In this document: one piece after another, positions 23,400-34,600 of the stretch | Layout of the letters: every line of letters begins with the position of its first letter | Numbering within the stretch: position 1 is the first letter of the stretch | DNA from: Chionis minor | Taxonomy: Eukaryota; Chordata; Aves; Charadriiformes; Chionididae | Length of the DNA stretch: 64,000 nt | Direction: 5' to 3' | Assembly (NCBI GenBank): GCA_013398295.1 | Contig: VZSF01003260.1 | Location: 942,580-1,006,579 of the forward strand | Program-made: the position numbers and the translations under genes | Notes under the pieces: generated by a model | The model's database searches: none | What the model was told of the DNA's origin: nothing | What the model saw: the letters and a program-made list of their open reading frames with translations, nothing else

Positions 23400-25050
23400 A
23401 GGTCCCTGGAGTGGCTCCACCGTGTCTGGGAGCTGCGGGGGGAGGGGGGGGAAGGAATACCCGGACACTATTCCCAGTCCCCTGTTGGGTGCTCTCGCCA
23501 AATTGGGACAGGCGTTAACGAGCGCGGGCTGCAGACGGCTCCCTGCCATTACCGCTGGGCTAATTCGATCATGTTTCTCCCTCTCCGCGCACACGCTGCA
23601 GGGGAGGAAGGCTTTGAAGTTAGCGCTCTGGCAATTTTCCCCTCCCACCCCCTTTTCCTCCCCGGGGAGCCCAGTTTCCAGGTTACGCAGCCTCTTCCTN
23701 GGGCTACTGGCCCTCTGGCTGCTGGCAGCCCTGCGGCGCGCAGTGCCGGCAGGTGCGGGGCCGGGGCGCTTTGGGAGGGGCAGCCGGCGTGCGGGAGTTC
23801 CGCGCTGGCCCTGGTGCACTTTTGCTGCTGCCGGCGGTAACGCAGGGCGGGTGAGAAATTCAAAGGAGCAGGAAACGACACATGACGTCCGGAGTGTCCG
23901 AGTTTCTTTCTCCCAGATCATAGGGAAAACTCACATCCAGGTTTTAGTAACAGAATCGGACCGCTTTAGCAAAAATGAAATGATTTCACATAGTTTTCTA
24001 TACCACTGGGACGTGGCAGTCACCTTCTAGAGAAAGCCGACTTTTGCAGGCAGAAGAGGAACTATCACGTAGGTATTCGGAGGAATCCGCTACCACTAGG
24101 GATGCAGCCAAATGAGCATCACCTCTGGCGCTCATTTGAACAATAGTGGGGAAAGGGGACAATATTTGCAAGCTTGCGCGGCCGAAACACTGGCAAGGCG
24201 TTTCGTGTGCTCGTTGAGTATACATGTGGCTAAGGAGTCATTATGTTAAGTGATCATTAGCACCTTTTCAAAGAGAGCCCGGCTTCCCCCTTTCCGGCTC
24301 GTAGCCCCGCAAGCAGGACACGCCGTTGGCGCCGCTCACCGCTCCGTGAACCCGCCTGCCTTAGCAAGGCCGCAGGGAGCCGCGCACACGCGCACCGCAA
24401 GCAGAGCCGCCACCTCCGAGACTGGCCCCGCGGCGCTGCTTGTCCCAGCGTGGTGTCCCGTCCCCACCCCCGCAGCGGGCTTAAATCGTGGCGAAATCGC
24501 AAGACCACACGTCGTCCCGGTGGCCTCGGTTGCCTCGGGCTTGCTCTAAACCTTTGGAGGGAGCGGGAGCCGCTTCCCGCACCGCTGGAGCTCAGCGGAG
24601 CCGTGCTCCGGTGCGGGCAGGGGCAGCGCCAGGCCGGCCCGGCGGCTGCGGGGACCCCGGGGCCGCCGCCACCTCGGCAGGGCTCAACCAGAGCAGCCCC
24701 CGGGAAACAGCTCACCCGGGACGTTTGGAGCCCCCGATAAGGTGTGCTCCTGCCTCTCTTCTTCCTCATTGCCCTCCGGGGGGGGGCCTCCGTCCAAACG
24801 CTGTCCCCACGGGTGGGAGCGCTTTGTTCTCCCTCTCTCCTCCCGTGCCCTTTCATCTCTCTCTCACTTCCCCCGGCCCCAGCTGCGGTGCTGCCCGTCC
24901 CCCCTTCCCTCTCCCCCTCCTCCCCGTTTGGTCTGGGCTTGGGGCGCTCCCGCAGCGGTGCGGGAAGTCCCGGGCCCGGCCGGCCCCCTTGGAGCGTTTC
25001 ACCCCCTCGGCTGCGGCTTTTAACAGCACGAAGGGTTATTTATTACTGTT
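23400..25050. other. CpG-rich block without recognisable gene
   Basis: GC-rich over about 1.6 kb with a single undetermined base at 23700. Long ORFs occur in several frames on both strands (for example 199 codons at 24257-24856, minus), typical of CpG islands. None contains a homeodomain or another motif I recognise, and no exon could be assigned. It lies downstream of gene 3 and upstream of gene 2, so it could be an island belonging to an unseen transcript. Confidence 0.45.
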
Positions 25051-26619
25051 CCTTTTGTACGGGGCGAGCAAAGCATTTAGAGGAGAGGTGGGGTCTCCAC
25101 TTGTGGCCATACAAGACTATGGGGGAATCACCTAACCCCTCTACCACTACCTTCTTGAAAACGGGATAGCCCCCCCGGTAAACTGTGTATTTATTGACCT
25201 TCACTAGTTTGCCGTTTTAAAAATGTCACTGCTTTAGAGCAAAGAAAGTACTCACCGCTGCAGAGCTCTTTCTGGAAACATCCCAGTTGCCTAATGACAT
25301 TCGAAAGAGTCAGAGAATTGCAGATTTATTTATTTTTAATTCGGATCGATATAGCCGTTTAGTAATAGCCGGCTTTGAGAAATAAGCCTCCCTTCAATGG
25401 GAATTTTTATCTCGTGTCAACAAATTTCCTTAATCCCAAATGTATCATATTCCTGAAGAGATCTCAGCAAGACTGATAGCGCCTGAGCCCTTATTAGTTT
25501 TCTGAAACTAGCATTAGAACCACATTAACTGTGCAATTGCACGCAAATACTAATATCTCAACAGGCTAGAAAAATAGAGCACAGATTACAAAATAATCAA
25601 AGAGACTTCCAAACGTGACAGCTTCTCAGAAAATCAAAGGCCATAACCTTCAGCAGCACACAGCGTGCATACCAGGCAAGCGTACTCAAGCGGCAGATTG
25701 GCCCCTATATACAAAAGAAAATAGGTGTGTTCAAGGATGACTGACAGAGAGAGAACCTTCAGACCACTCATTGTATAAACCCAGATTACAAGCGCGCCGG
25801 AAGTCTTCTAATAGCCCCCGAGATCAACTCTAAAGTGATGGAAATTTTTATTGCCCTTTTCATGTTAGTCGACAATTGACTTTGAAAGATTTATGGCGAC
25901 TTACATCAGTCAAGGATCATTTCTCAGCGCCCTTTCTCCAATCTGAAATCAGACCATTTTGATCTCAAAATTTTCTAGAGCACTATTCAAATTTTAAAAA
26001 GTGCGTAGCACAGTGGTAACAAACTTTACTACCATTTAGGGGAAAACAGCTTTGGAATGTCGCACTTCTTTTGTTAATCACCCTCATACCCCATTAGGTG
26101 CACGTGAGATGCCAACCTACTATTTTGTTGATAAGAAGTTTCAAGGCTAGATTCTTGCCAAGATCTGTTTAGTACCGATCTGCTGAGGCCACACATGAAA
26201 GCGTGAAGGTATATTTACATATTTATTTAGAAAGTAACTTTTTACATCTCAAAACCATATTCTGTACGTTATTTAAAGAGCTCCCACAGAAAGCATCTGT
26301 TCTGCTACTATAGCAAGCCCGGTATTAAGTAACGGGTGCACCCACACGTTTGGATAAAAGCACAGTCCCATCAGAGAAAGTCTAGGGACTTTCTAAGCCG
26401 TCTAGGAAGCGGCTGAAGGGGTTGGATACCTGCTTTCCAGGACAGGGAAATCCATGCTTTTTTGCACTCACCCTCAGTAAATTGCCGGGGGCCAAGCCAG
26501 CTCTAGAGAATAAGGAGGCTATGCTTCCTTTAATGAAGACGAGCACTCTTTTAGGGCAGGATAAATAGCTCTACAATCCTCGTGGAAGAAATTCACTGGA
26601 AAGCCGGGAAAACTTTCGA

Positions 26620-26625
26620 TTTATT
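26620..26625 (-). terminator. candidate poly(A) signal of gene 3, left copy
   Basis: AATAAA on the minus strand about 225 bp below the stop codon; the equivalent of 30203-30208 in the right copy. Confidence 0.4.
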
Positions 26626-26848
26626 AAAAGATCCCATTTATATTAATGTTTGCCCCACTGTGTTTCTATTTTACATGGCTGCCTACAGATGCAGGGGTCT
26701 GAAGTCCATTACCCAGGCCCAGACTGTCCAGTGTGTCTGTATTTTGCTCAGTGCTGCATCGTAACTCCACCAGGCCGTGACAGACGCGGGTGGCCCAGAC
26801 AGCTGTCGGTAGTGCAAATCCTCCTTGGTCCTAGTCCATACCAGAGGG

Positions 26849-27734
26849 TCAGACGCCCAGCAAGAAAGCTCTGGGATCGCTGTACCCTAGGAAGCAGGGT
26901 GCCGCCCAAAAGCCCACCGGCTGTGCTCTGCAGGCGCTGCTGAGGTCCAGGCTGGCTGCTGGCAGCGCCGTCACGGCGAAGCCCCCAGAAGCAGCCCCTT
27001 GCCGGGCCACGGCTGGCGGCCGGGCCACGTATGTGAGCGGCAAGGGCACGACGCCGCTCTGAGGTCCGTAAGGGAGGGGGCGGCTGCAGAAAGACTCCGT
27101 CCTCAGCTCCTGCAGCTGCCGCTTGAGCTTCATCCGGCGGTTCTGAAACCAGGTCTTGATCTGGTGGGGGGGAAGGGGAGGCGGGAAGGAGGAGAGATGG
27201 GGTCAGCCGGCCCGTGCCCGAGCCGTGTCCCCCCCGCGCCCCGCGCCCCGCCACGCTCACCTGCACCTCGGAGAGCCCCATGCTGCCGGCCAGCCGGCGG
27301 CGCTCGGCCGCGCCCAGGTACTGCTGCCGCTGGAAGGAGCTCTCCAGGGTGCTGAGCTGCTCGGCGCTGAAGGCCGTGCGCAGCCGCCGCCCGCCGCGCC
27401 CGCCGGTCTCCTCGGGGCCCGAGCACTCGGGACCCGCCTCCGGCGCGGGCTGCTCCGCTCCCCACGGCCGCTCGCCTGCTCCTGGGGAGAGGGGAGAGGG
27501 AGAAAGGGTCAGCCGGGCCCGAGAGACGCGGGGGTGCCCCGCCCGCCGCCCTGGCCCCCGGGCAGCCACCGCGCAGTCGGTCCTTAGCCGGACCCCGGGG
27601 GGGGCGCAGCGCCCGTCCGTCCTGCCCCTCCCAGGGCGGGAGCACCGGGATGCCCCGACGGCCGCGGTTACCTGCAGCGGGGGGGGTCGCCAAGCGCTCC
27701 CTGGTCCTGCCGCCCGCTCCGGCCCGCGGGCCAG
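26849..27734 (-). CDS. VENTX: VENTX-like homeobox gene 3, left copy, 5' truncated by gap
   Basis: Exon 3 at 26849-27160, exon 2 at 27261-27481 and the last 63 bp of exon 1 at 27672-27734, where the sequence runs into undetermined bases. The start codon, the FSVEWL motif and the promoter are therefore absent. What is present encodes the same protein as 30432-31468, including the whole homeodomain and tail; the one difference is a silent Leu codon. Very probably a second rendering of a single locus rather than a recent tandem gene. It should not be counted as a separate gene without independent support. Confidence 0.8.
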
Positions 27735-28335
27735 NNNNNNNNNNNNNNNNNNNNNNNNNNNNNNNNNNNNNNNNNNNNNNNNNNNNNNNNNNNNNNNNNN
27801 NNNNNNNNNNNNNNNNNNNNNNNNNNNNNNNNNNNNNNNNNNNNNNNNNNNNNNNNNNNNNNNNNNNNNNNNNNNNNNNNNNNNNNNNNNNNNNNNNNNN
27901 NNNNNNNNNNNNNNNNNNNNNNNNNNNNNNNNNNNNNNNNNNNNNNNNNNNNNNNNNNNNNNNNNNNNNNNNNNNNNNNNNNNNNNNNNNNNNNNNNNNN
28001 NNNNNNNNNNNNNNNNNNNNNNNNNNNNNNNNNNNNNNNNNNNNNNNNNNNNNNNNNNNNNNNNNNNNNNNNNNNNNNNNNNNNNNNNNNNNNNNNNNNN
28101 NNNNNNNNNNNNNNNNNNNNNNNNNNNNNNNNNNNNNNNNNNNNNNNNNNNNNNNNNNNNNNNNNNNNNNNNNNNNNNNNNNNNNNNNNNNNNNNNNNNN
28201 NNNNNNNNNNNNNNNNNNNNNNNNNNNNNNNNNNNNNNNNNNNNNNNNNNNNNNNNNNNNNNNNNNNNNNNNNNNNNNNNNNNNNNNNNNNNNNNNNNNN
28301 NNNNNNNNNNNNNNNNNNNNNNNNNNNNNNNNNNN
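27735..28335. other. assembly gap (601 N)
   Basis: Undetermined bases separating the two near-identical 2,982-bp blocks; the gap most likely contains no real sequence. Confidence 0.98.
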
Positions 28336-31317
28336 CCTCTCTTCTTCCTCATTGCCCTCCGGGGGGGGGCCTCCGTCCAAACGCTGTCCCCACGGGTGGG
28401 AGCGCTTTGTTCTCCCTCTCTCCTCCCGTGCCCTTTCATCTCTCTCTCACTTCCCCCGGCCCCAGCTGCGGTGCTGCCCGTCCCCCCTTCCCTCTCCCCC
28501 TCCTCCCCGTTTGGTCTGGGCTTGGGGCGCTCCCGCAGCGGTGCGGGAAGTCCCGGGCCCGGCCGGCCCCCTTGGAGCGTTTCACCCCCTCGGCTGCGGC
28601 TTTTAACAGCACGAAGGGTTATTTATTACTGTTCCTTTTGTACGGGGCGAGCAAAGCATTTAGAGGAGAGGTGGGGTCTCCACTTGTGGCCATACAAGAC
28701 TATGGGGGAATCACCTAACCCCTCTACCACTACCTTCTTGAAAACGGGATAGCCCCCCCGGTAAACTGTGTATTTATTGACCTTCACTAGTTTGCCGTTT
28801 TAAAAATGTCACTGCTTTAGAGCAAAGAAAGTACTCACCGCTGCAGAGCTCTTTCTGGAAACATCCCAGTTGCCTAATGACATTCGAAAGAGTCAGAGAA
28901 TTGCAGATTTATTTATTTTTAATTCGGATCGATATAGCCGTTTAGTAATAGCCGGCTTTGAGAAATAAGCCTCCCTTCAATGGGAATTTTTATCTCGTGT
29001 CAACAAATTTCCTTAATCCCAAATGTATCATATTCCTGAAGAGATCTCAGCAAGACTGATAGCGCCTGAGCCCTTATTAGTTTTCTGAAACTAGCATTAG
29101 AACCACATTAACTGTGCAATTGCACGCAAATACTAATATCTCAACAGGCTAGAAAAATAGAGCACAGATTACAAAATAATCAAAGAGACTTCCAAACGTG
29201 ACAGCTTCTCAGAAAATCAAAGGCCATAACCTTCAGCAGCACACAGCGTGCATACCAGGCAAGCGTACTCAAGCGGCAGATTGGCCCCTATATACAAAAG
29301 AAAATAGGTGTGTTCAAGGATGACTGACAGAGAGAGAACCTTCAGACCACTCATTGTATAAACCCAGATTACAAGCGCGCCGGAAGTCTTCTAATAGCCC
29401 CCGAGATCAACTCTAAAGTGATGGAAATTTTTATTGCCCTTTTCATGTTAGTCGACAATTGACTTTGAAAGATTTATGGCGACTTACATCAGTCAAGGAT
29501 CATTTCTCAGCGCCCTTTCTCCAATCTGAAATCAGACCATTTTGATCTCAAAATTTTCTAGAGCACTATTCAAATTTTAAAAAGTGCGTAGCACAGTGGT
29601 AACAAACTTTACTACCATTTAGGGGAAAACAGCTTTGGAATGTCGCACTTCTTTTGTTAATCACCCTCATACCCCATTAGGTGCACGTGAGATGCCAACC
29701 TACTATTTTGTTGATAAGAAGTTTCAAGGCTAGATTCTTGCCAAGATCTGTTTAGTACCGATCTGCTGAGGCCACACATGAAAGCGTGAAGGTATATTTA
29801 CATATTTATTTAGAAAGTAACTTTTTACATCTCAAAACCATATTCTGTACGTTATTTAAAGAGCTCCCACAGAAAGCATCTGTTCTGCTACTATAGCAAG
29901 CCCGGTATTAAGTAACGGGTGCACCCACACGTTTGGATAAAAGCACAGTCCCATCAGAGAAAGTCTAGGGACTTTCTAAGCCGTCTAGGAAGCGGCTGAA
30001 GGGGTTGGATACCTGCTTTCCAGGACAGGGAAATCCATGCTTTTTTGCACTCACCCTCAGTAAATTGCCGGGGGCCAAGCCAGCTCTAGAGAATAAGGAG
30101 GCTATGCTTCCTTTAATGAAGACGAGCACTCTTTTAGGGCAGGATAAATAGCTCTACAATCCTCGTGGAAGAAATTCACTGGAAAGCCGGGAAAACTTTC
30201 GATTTATTAAAAGATCCCATTTATATTAATGTTTGCCCCACTGTGTTTCTATTTTACATGGCTGCCTACAGATGCAGGGGTCTGAAGTCCATTACCCAGG
30301 CCCAGACTGTCCAGTGTGTCTGTATTTTGCTCAGTGCTGCATCGTAACTCCACCAGGCCGTGACAGACGCGGGTGGCCCAGACAGCTGTCGGTAGTGCAA
30401 ATCCTCCTTGGTCCTAGTCCATACCAGAGGGTCAGACGCCCAGCAAGAAAGCTCTGGGATCGCTGTACCCTAGGAAGCAGGGTGCCGCCCAAAAGCCCAC
30501 CGGCTGTGCTCTGCAGGCGCTGCTGAGGTCCAGGCTGGCTGCTGGCAGCGCCGTCACGGCGAAGCCCCCAGAAGCAGCCCCTTGCCGGGCCACGGCTGGC
30601 GGCCGGGCCACGTATGTGAGCGGCAAGGGCACGACGCCGCTCTGAGGTCCGTAAGGGAGGGGGCGGCTGCAGAAAGACTCCGTCCTAAGCTCCTGCAGCT
30701 GCCGCTTGAGCTTCATCCGGCGGTTCTGAAACCAGGTCTTGATCTGGTGGGGGGGAAGGGGAGGCGGGAAGGAGGAGAGATGGGGTCAGCCGGCCCGTGC
30801 CCGAGCCGTGTCCCCCCCGCGCCCCGCGCCCCGCCACGCTCACCTGCACCTCGGAGAGCCCCATGCTGCCGGCCAGCCGGCGGCGCTCGGCCGCGCCCAG
30901 GTACTGCTGCCGCTGGAAGGAGCTCTCCAGGGTGCTGAGCTGCTCGGCGCTGAAGGCCGTGCGCAGCCGCCGCCCGCCGCGCCCGCCGGTCTCCTCGGGG
31001 CCCGAGCACTCGGGACCCGCCTCCGGCGCGGGCTGCTCCGCTCCCCACGGCCGCTCGCCTGCTCCTGGGGAGAGGGGAGAGGGAGAAAGGGTCAGCCGGG
31101 CCCGAGAGACGCGGGGGTGCCCCGCCCGCCGCCCTGGCCCCCGGGCAGCCACCGCGCAGTCGGTCCTTAGCCGGACCCCGGGGGGGGCGCAGCGCCCGTC
31201 CGTCCTGCCCCTCCCAGGGCGGGAGCACCGGGATGCCCCGACGGCCGCGGTTACCTGCAGCGGGGGGGGTCGCCAAGCGCTCCCTGGTCCTGCCGCCCGC
31301 TCCGGCCCGCGGGCCAG
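28336..31317 (+). repeat. duplicated block, right copy
   Basis: Partner of 24753-27734. It starts at the first base after the gap and continues without a break into the unique 5' part of gene 3, so this is the copy on the contig holding the complete gene. Confidence 0.9.
30203..30208 (-). terminator. candidate poly(A) signal of gene 3
   Basis: AATAAA on the minus strand about 225 bp below the stop codon at 30432. Confidence 0.45.
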
Positions 31318-31468
31318 CGGGATGCTCCTTGCCCCGCTCGCTCGAGCCGGGGCCGGGCCCGTGGCCCAGGGCCGCCAAGGATGATCGGTCCGGGGAGCCC
31401 TCGGCGGGGCTCTTGAGGGCCTGGCTGCTCTGGGACAACCACTCCACCGAGAAAGGGGCCTTGGTCAT
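30432..31468 (-). CDS. VENTX: VENTX-like homeobox gene 3, complete, 248 aa
   Basis: Homeobox transcription factor, best match in the window to VENTX of other vertebrates. Exons 31255-31468, 30844-31064 and 30432-30743 join in frame (747 nt with stop; introns in phase 1 and phase 0). The protein opens MTKAPFSVEWLSQSS, the N-terminal motif shared with gene 1, followed by a Gly/Ser/Pro-rich linker and an acidic GPECSGPEE patch. The homeodomain runs from about LRTAFSAEQLSTLESSF through SEVQ at the exon 2 end to IKTWFQNRRMKLKRQ in exon 3, with Thr47. The tail is about 90 residues, Pro/Ala/Gly-rich, ending AFLLGV. The ATG is the first in-frame one below a TATA box. It is the VENTX-type gene nearest KNDC1, on the same strand, as human VENTX is. 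Family is certain; one-to-one orthology with human VENTX is inferred. Confidence 0.88.
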
Positions 31469-31522
31469 CCTGCCTCTTTTCGGAGATGCCAGGAAGGAGG
31501 GTGTCGGGGGAGCAGGGCTCCT

Positions 31523-31601
31523 CCTTTATACCGCAAGCCCCGGAGGAAAACGTTGTGTGTGTAAATACACATCAAAGGGCCAGATAAGTATCATCTAATT
31601 G
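31523..31601 (-). promoter_or_regulatory. gene 3 promoter: TATA box, TCF/LEF-, GATA- and homeodomain-type sites
   Basis: Toward the gene: TCATCTAATTG (31591-31601), AGATAA (31582-31587), CATCAAAG (31570-31577), then GGTATAAAGG (31523-31532) about 55 bp above the ATG. The CATCAAAG-to-TATA distance is 38 bp here and 44 bp at gene 2. The TAATTG core could be bound by homeodomain proteins, including Vent proteins themselves. Confidence 0.6.
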
Positions 31602-31609
31602 CCATCAGT

Positions 31610-34600
31610 CCTCCCCCCCAACAAAAGATACCGTTCACACATCGCCACAGCTCGCGGAGGCTCGGCTCCGCCGTGTCTGCCCCTGGAGGAGCTCGCTCCG
31701 CCGTCAGTGATTTACAGCTCTTGTTACATCCTATCCCCATGCAAATGGCGTTTATGGGGCTGAGCGGCCTCAAACGGCGCTGGGGAATGCACCCCCGGGG
31801 GAGGGCACGGGGACCAGCATCCCCGGACGTCGGCGGGAGAGGGGACGCTGCTGCTCCCGCTCTCCCTTAGCCTAGAGTCGGCCTTTTCATCCCTTTTCAA
31901 GCAGAAGAACCACCGTCTAAAGGGATCTTCTCAACCTGCTTCTCTCTGGGCTGAGCACCGTGTTCCCGAGACAGCCCGAGGCAAGCAAGTGGATAAACGC
32001 ACCCATTGCATTCTCCTGGGACTGCAGCATCAGGTTATAGGCACCTGGCACGGGTTTGGAGGAGAAGGTTGTGAAAAACAGAAAACGGCAAAGGTCAAGG
32101 CTGTCCGGTTATACCAATCAGCCAGCTCCTGGCAGCTTAGATAAAGTGTATTTTCTGGACTAAAGAATCAGAAAAAGACACTTGCCTTAGAATTAACATT
32201 CTGTGGAGGTTACAGAATTCACACCATATCTTCCCTCCCAGATGTCTTGCAGCTGGTGCAGGTCACACAGCTTTCTCTGCTATCTTCCTCTCCCTATCTT
32301 TCCTCTTAGTACCTTATGCATGTTATTTCAAAGTGTTCCCATCCCATCTTTGGGTTTTGTGTGCACGAGGAACACTTGGCTGCTGCAATAATGCCCCTGT
32401 AGTGTATTGACAAAAGGTTCCTAGTATTTTATGGGTAGGTTTTCACTGTGGGGCAACGGTGAATTCCCTTCCTTTTCCATGCCCCCTCCTGTGCAAGAAC
32501 AGAGCAGGACTACTGCACCACTGATAACTCCTATCACACTCCTGCTTGGCATCAGTCTGCCTCCAGAAATCATGACTGCATGTCTGACTTGTCTGTCCTT
32601 GTTCCTGTTTTCTGCCAAGCACCTGCACAGAAGCCCCACTGTCCATTTACCCCGTGACTTGCTCTGTTCTTCTGCCACTCCTGCTAGGTTTCTCAGCATT
32701 CACCGTCTTCTGTAATCACAGCTAACGTATTCATGCCTCTGCCTACTTCTTAGGTTGTCAAGTGAGGTAGAGGCTTGAAGACTGAACTCCTCCTGCTTAA
32801 TTATTTAGTTTATGTCTAAATCTTTAAACGCATTCATTTTTAATCTTATAAATATATATATTTTTCTTTATATCAATACAGTAAAATGTTTTATTCAAAC
32901 CTCTTCAACTATCTTTTCCTAAAACCTACATTTCAGCTCCTGTTCACTTAAAATATGGTTGCCATATCCATCCATCCATCCACCCACCCCCCCCAAAAAT
33001 CCTACCATTTTCTGCTTACTAGCAAATTGTTTAATTTAACCATGTTCAAGTTTGACTTGTGAGCCCCTTCTAAGCTGTCTCTCCTTGCTTGCACATTTTC
33101 ATGGCATAGTCTGAGTTCTCCTGTGCTCTACCAGTGATGCCACTGTTTAAGAGTTTGATTGTCTCTGACCTACAAAAATACAAATGCTATTGTCACCTTT
33201 ATTTAAAGATGGCTAATAACTGATCTAGAACCCATGGGTGCTACCACAGCCAGATATGACTGTAGTTCTCCTGGAGCCCTTTGTTTCAGGTCTGTGTAGG
33301 TAGGGATTGACTCTGCAGCCTGTGCTACAGCATTAGCCAGTGCTCACTAAACAAGCTTCCTGGAGGAAACTAAGAGAACTGGTGTAAAAATGTCTGAACA
33401 AAAGTTGAAGCATTAATGCCTCCTGTACATCTGTTACATACCCAAAGAAGCCTACAAACCTCTTTAGCATGGACAAAGCCCTACAAGACATATATATTTG
33501 GGGTTTTCTTCACTGTATGAAAGTGTTTGATAGCTAATTACGTAAAAGCTCATCCATTTATCCTTCCCAAGAACTTTCTGATCAACAATGGAAAGCTTAG
33601 AAAGTTTCCTTGACCAAAATGTACAAGATTGGTTTTAAATTTCCTCTGTTTTATAGTAAAATTCACTTCACCCCCCCTTTTCCCTGCCCCAGCCCGAATA
33701 TTCCAAGCACAGCTTCTTAACTACTCTTTTCATTAGCTAAATGCAAAGATTACCCCCACCACAAACCTGAGAAGATATTTTAAAATATCAGAGCTTCTGA
33801 GCATTGGCCAATTCTGGTGCCAACATATTTCCTAGAGCAGACCAAGCAGGCAGGAGACATACAGGAATCTGCTCTGTTAACTGAGTTACTAAATGACAAG
33901 TCCCTTTGGTTAACTGTATTTAACATGTGGCCTGGCAGCAGCCTCTCCAGTCAGAACTGGGAATACTAGTGCCACTGCCTGCCTGGAGAAGCCTGCCAAG
34001 CCTCCTTTGCAGTCAGGCAAAATGCCTTTCTCGAGGACTAAATTCTCATGAACATCAGAAAAAGGAAGTGTAACTTTCCTGCAAGCTTCTTTCTCAATTT
34101 AAATCTCTCTGAGCACTTTAACAGCATTCTGCGTTACAGATGGGGCAAGATCCAGTACCAAGGAGATAAACATGTCCCTTGTGCCCAGAATTATTTCCAT
34201 TCCTAGTGCCTACGTAATTTTATATAGGCATATAAATAAAAATAATATATGCTACTTACATACTTATATATCTATATAAAATATATTTTTTAAAAGTATA
34301 AAACAGTCTATCTGTATGACATTTTTTTCCCCAGCTTTATTTTATGTCAATGAATAAAGGCACTTGGCATGCTGTTTGATAGGACTAAAAGAATACATGA
34401 CATATGATAGTGCTCTAAAAAAATAGAAAATCTTGGGCTTTAGATTCCACTGATACATCTGTCACACAGTCTCTTTACAGATTTTAAGACATTTTCACCA
34501 TCTGAGCTGCAAATTACATCTTTATACACTGCTGGTTTATTAATTGCATTTTATTGAGGCAAATGTCACAGCCAAAAGACGGCGTCAAATGTTGAGCTCT

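Larger units (their letters stand above)
24753..27734 (+). repeat. duplicated block, left copy (probable assembly artefact)
   Basis: Equals 28336-31317 at an offset of 3583 with one mismatch noticed (C at 27104, A at 30687; silent in the Leu codon of gene 3). The block ends exactly at the N gap and its partner begins exactly after it, so it is the suffix of one contig repeated as the prefix of the next. Confidence 0.9.

Noticed and set aside
23322..24030. Overlapping 199- and 202-codon ORFs on opposite strands
   Set aside because: Composition artefacts; both contain the undetermined base at 23700 and neither resembles a protein family.
24257..24856. 199-codon minus-strand ORF
   Set aside because: GC-driven open frame in a CpG-rich block with no recognised domain, and overlapping ORFs on the other strand.
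26748..28439. 563-codon minus-strand ORF
   Set aside because: It runs through 601 undetermined bases and joins an out-of-register frame of gene 3 to CpG-rich DNA; only the true exons at 26849-27734 are supported.
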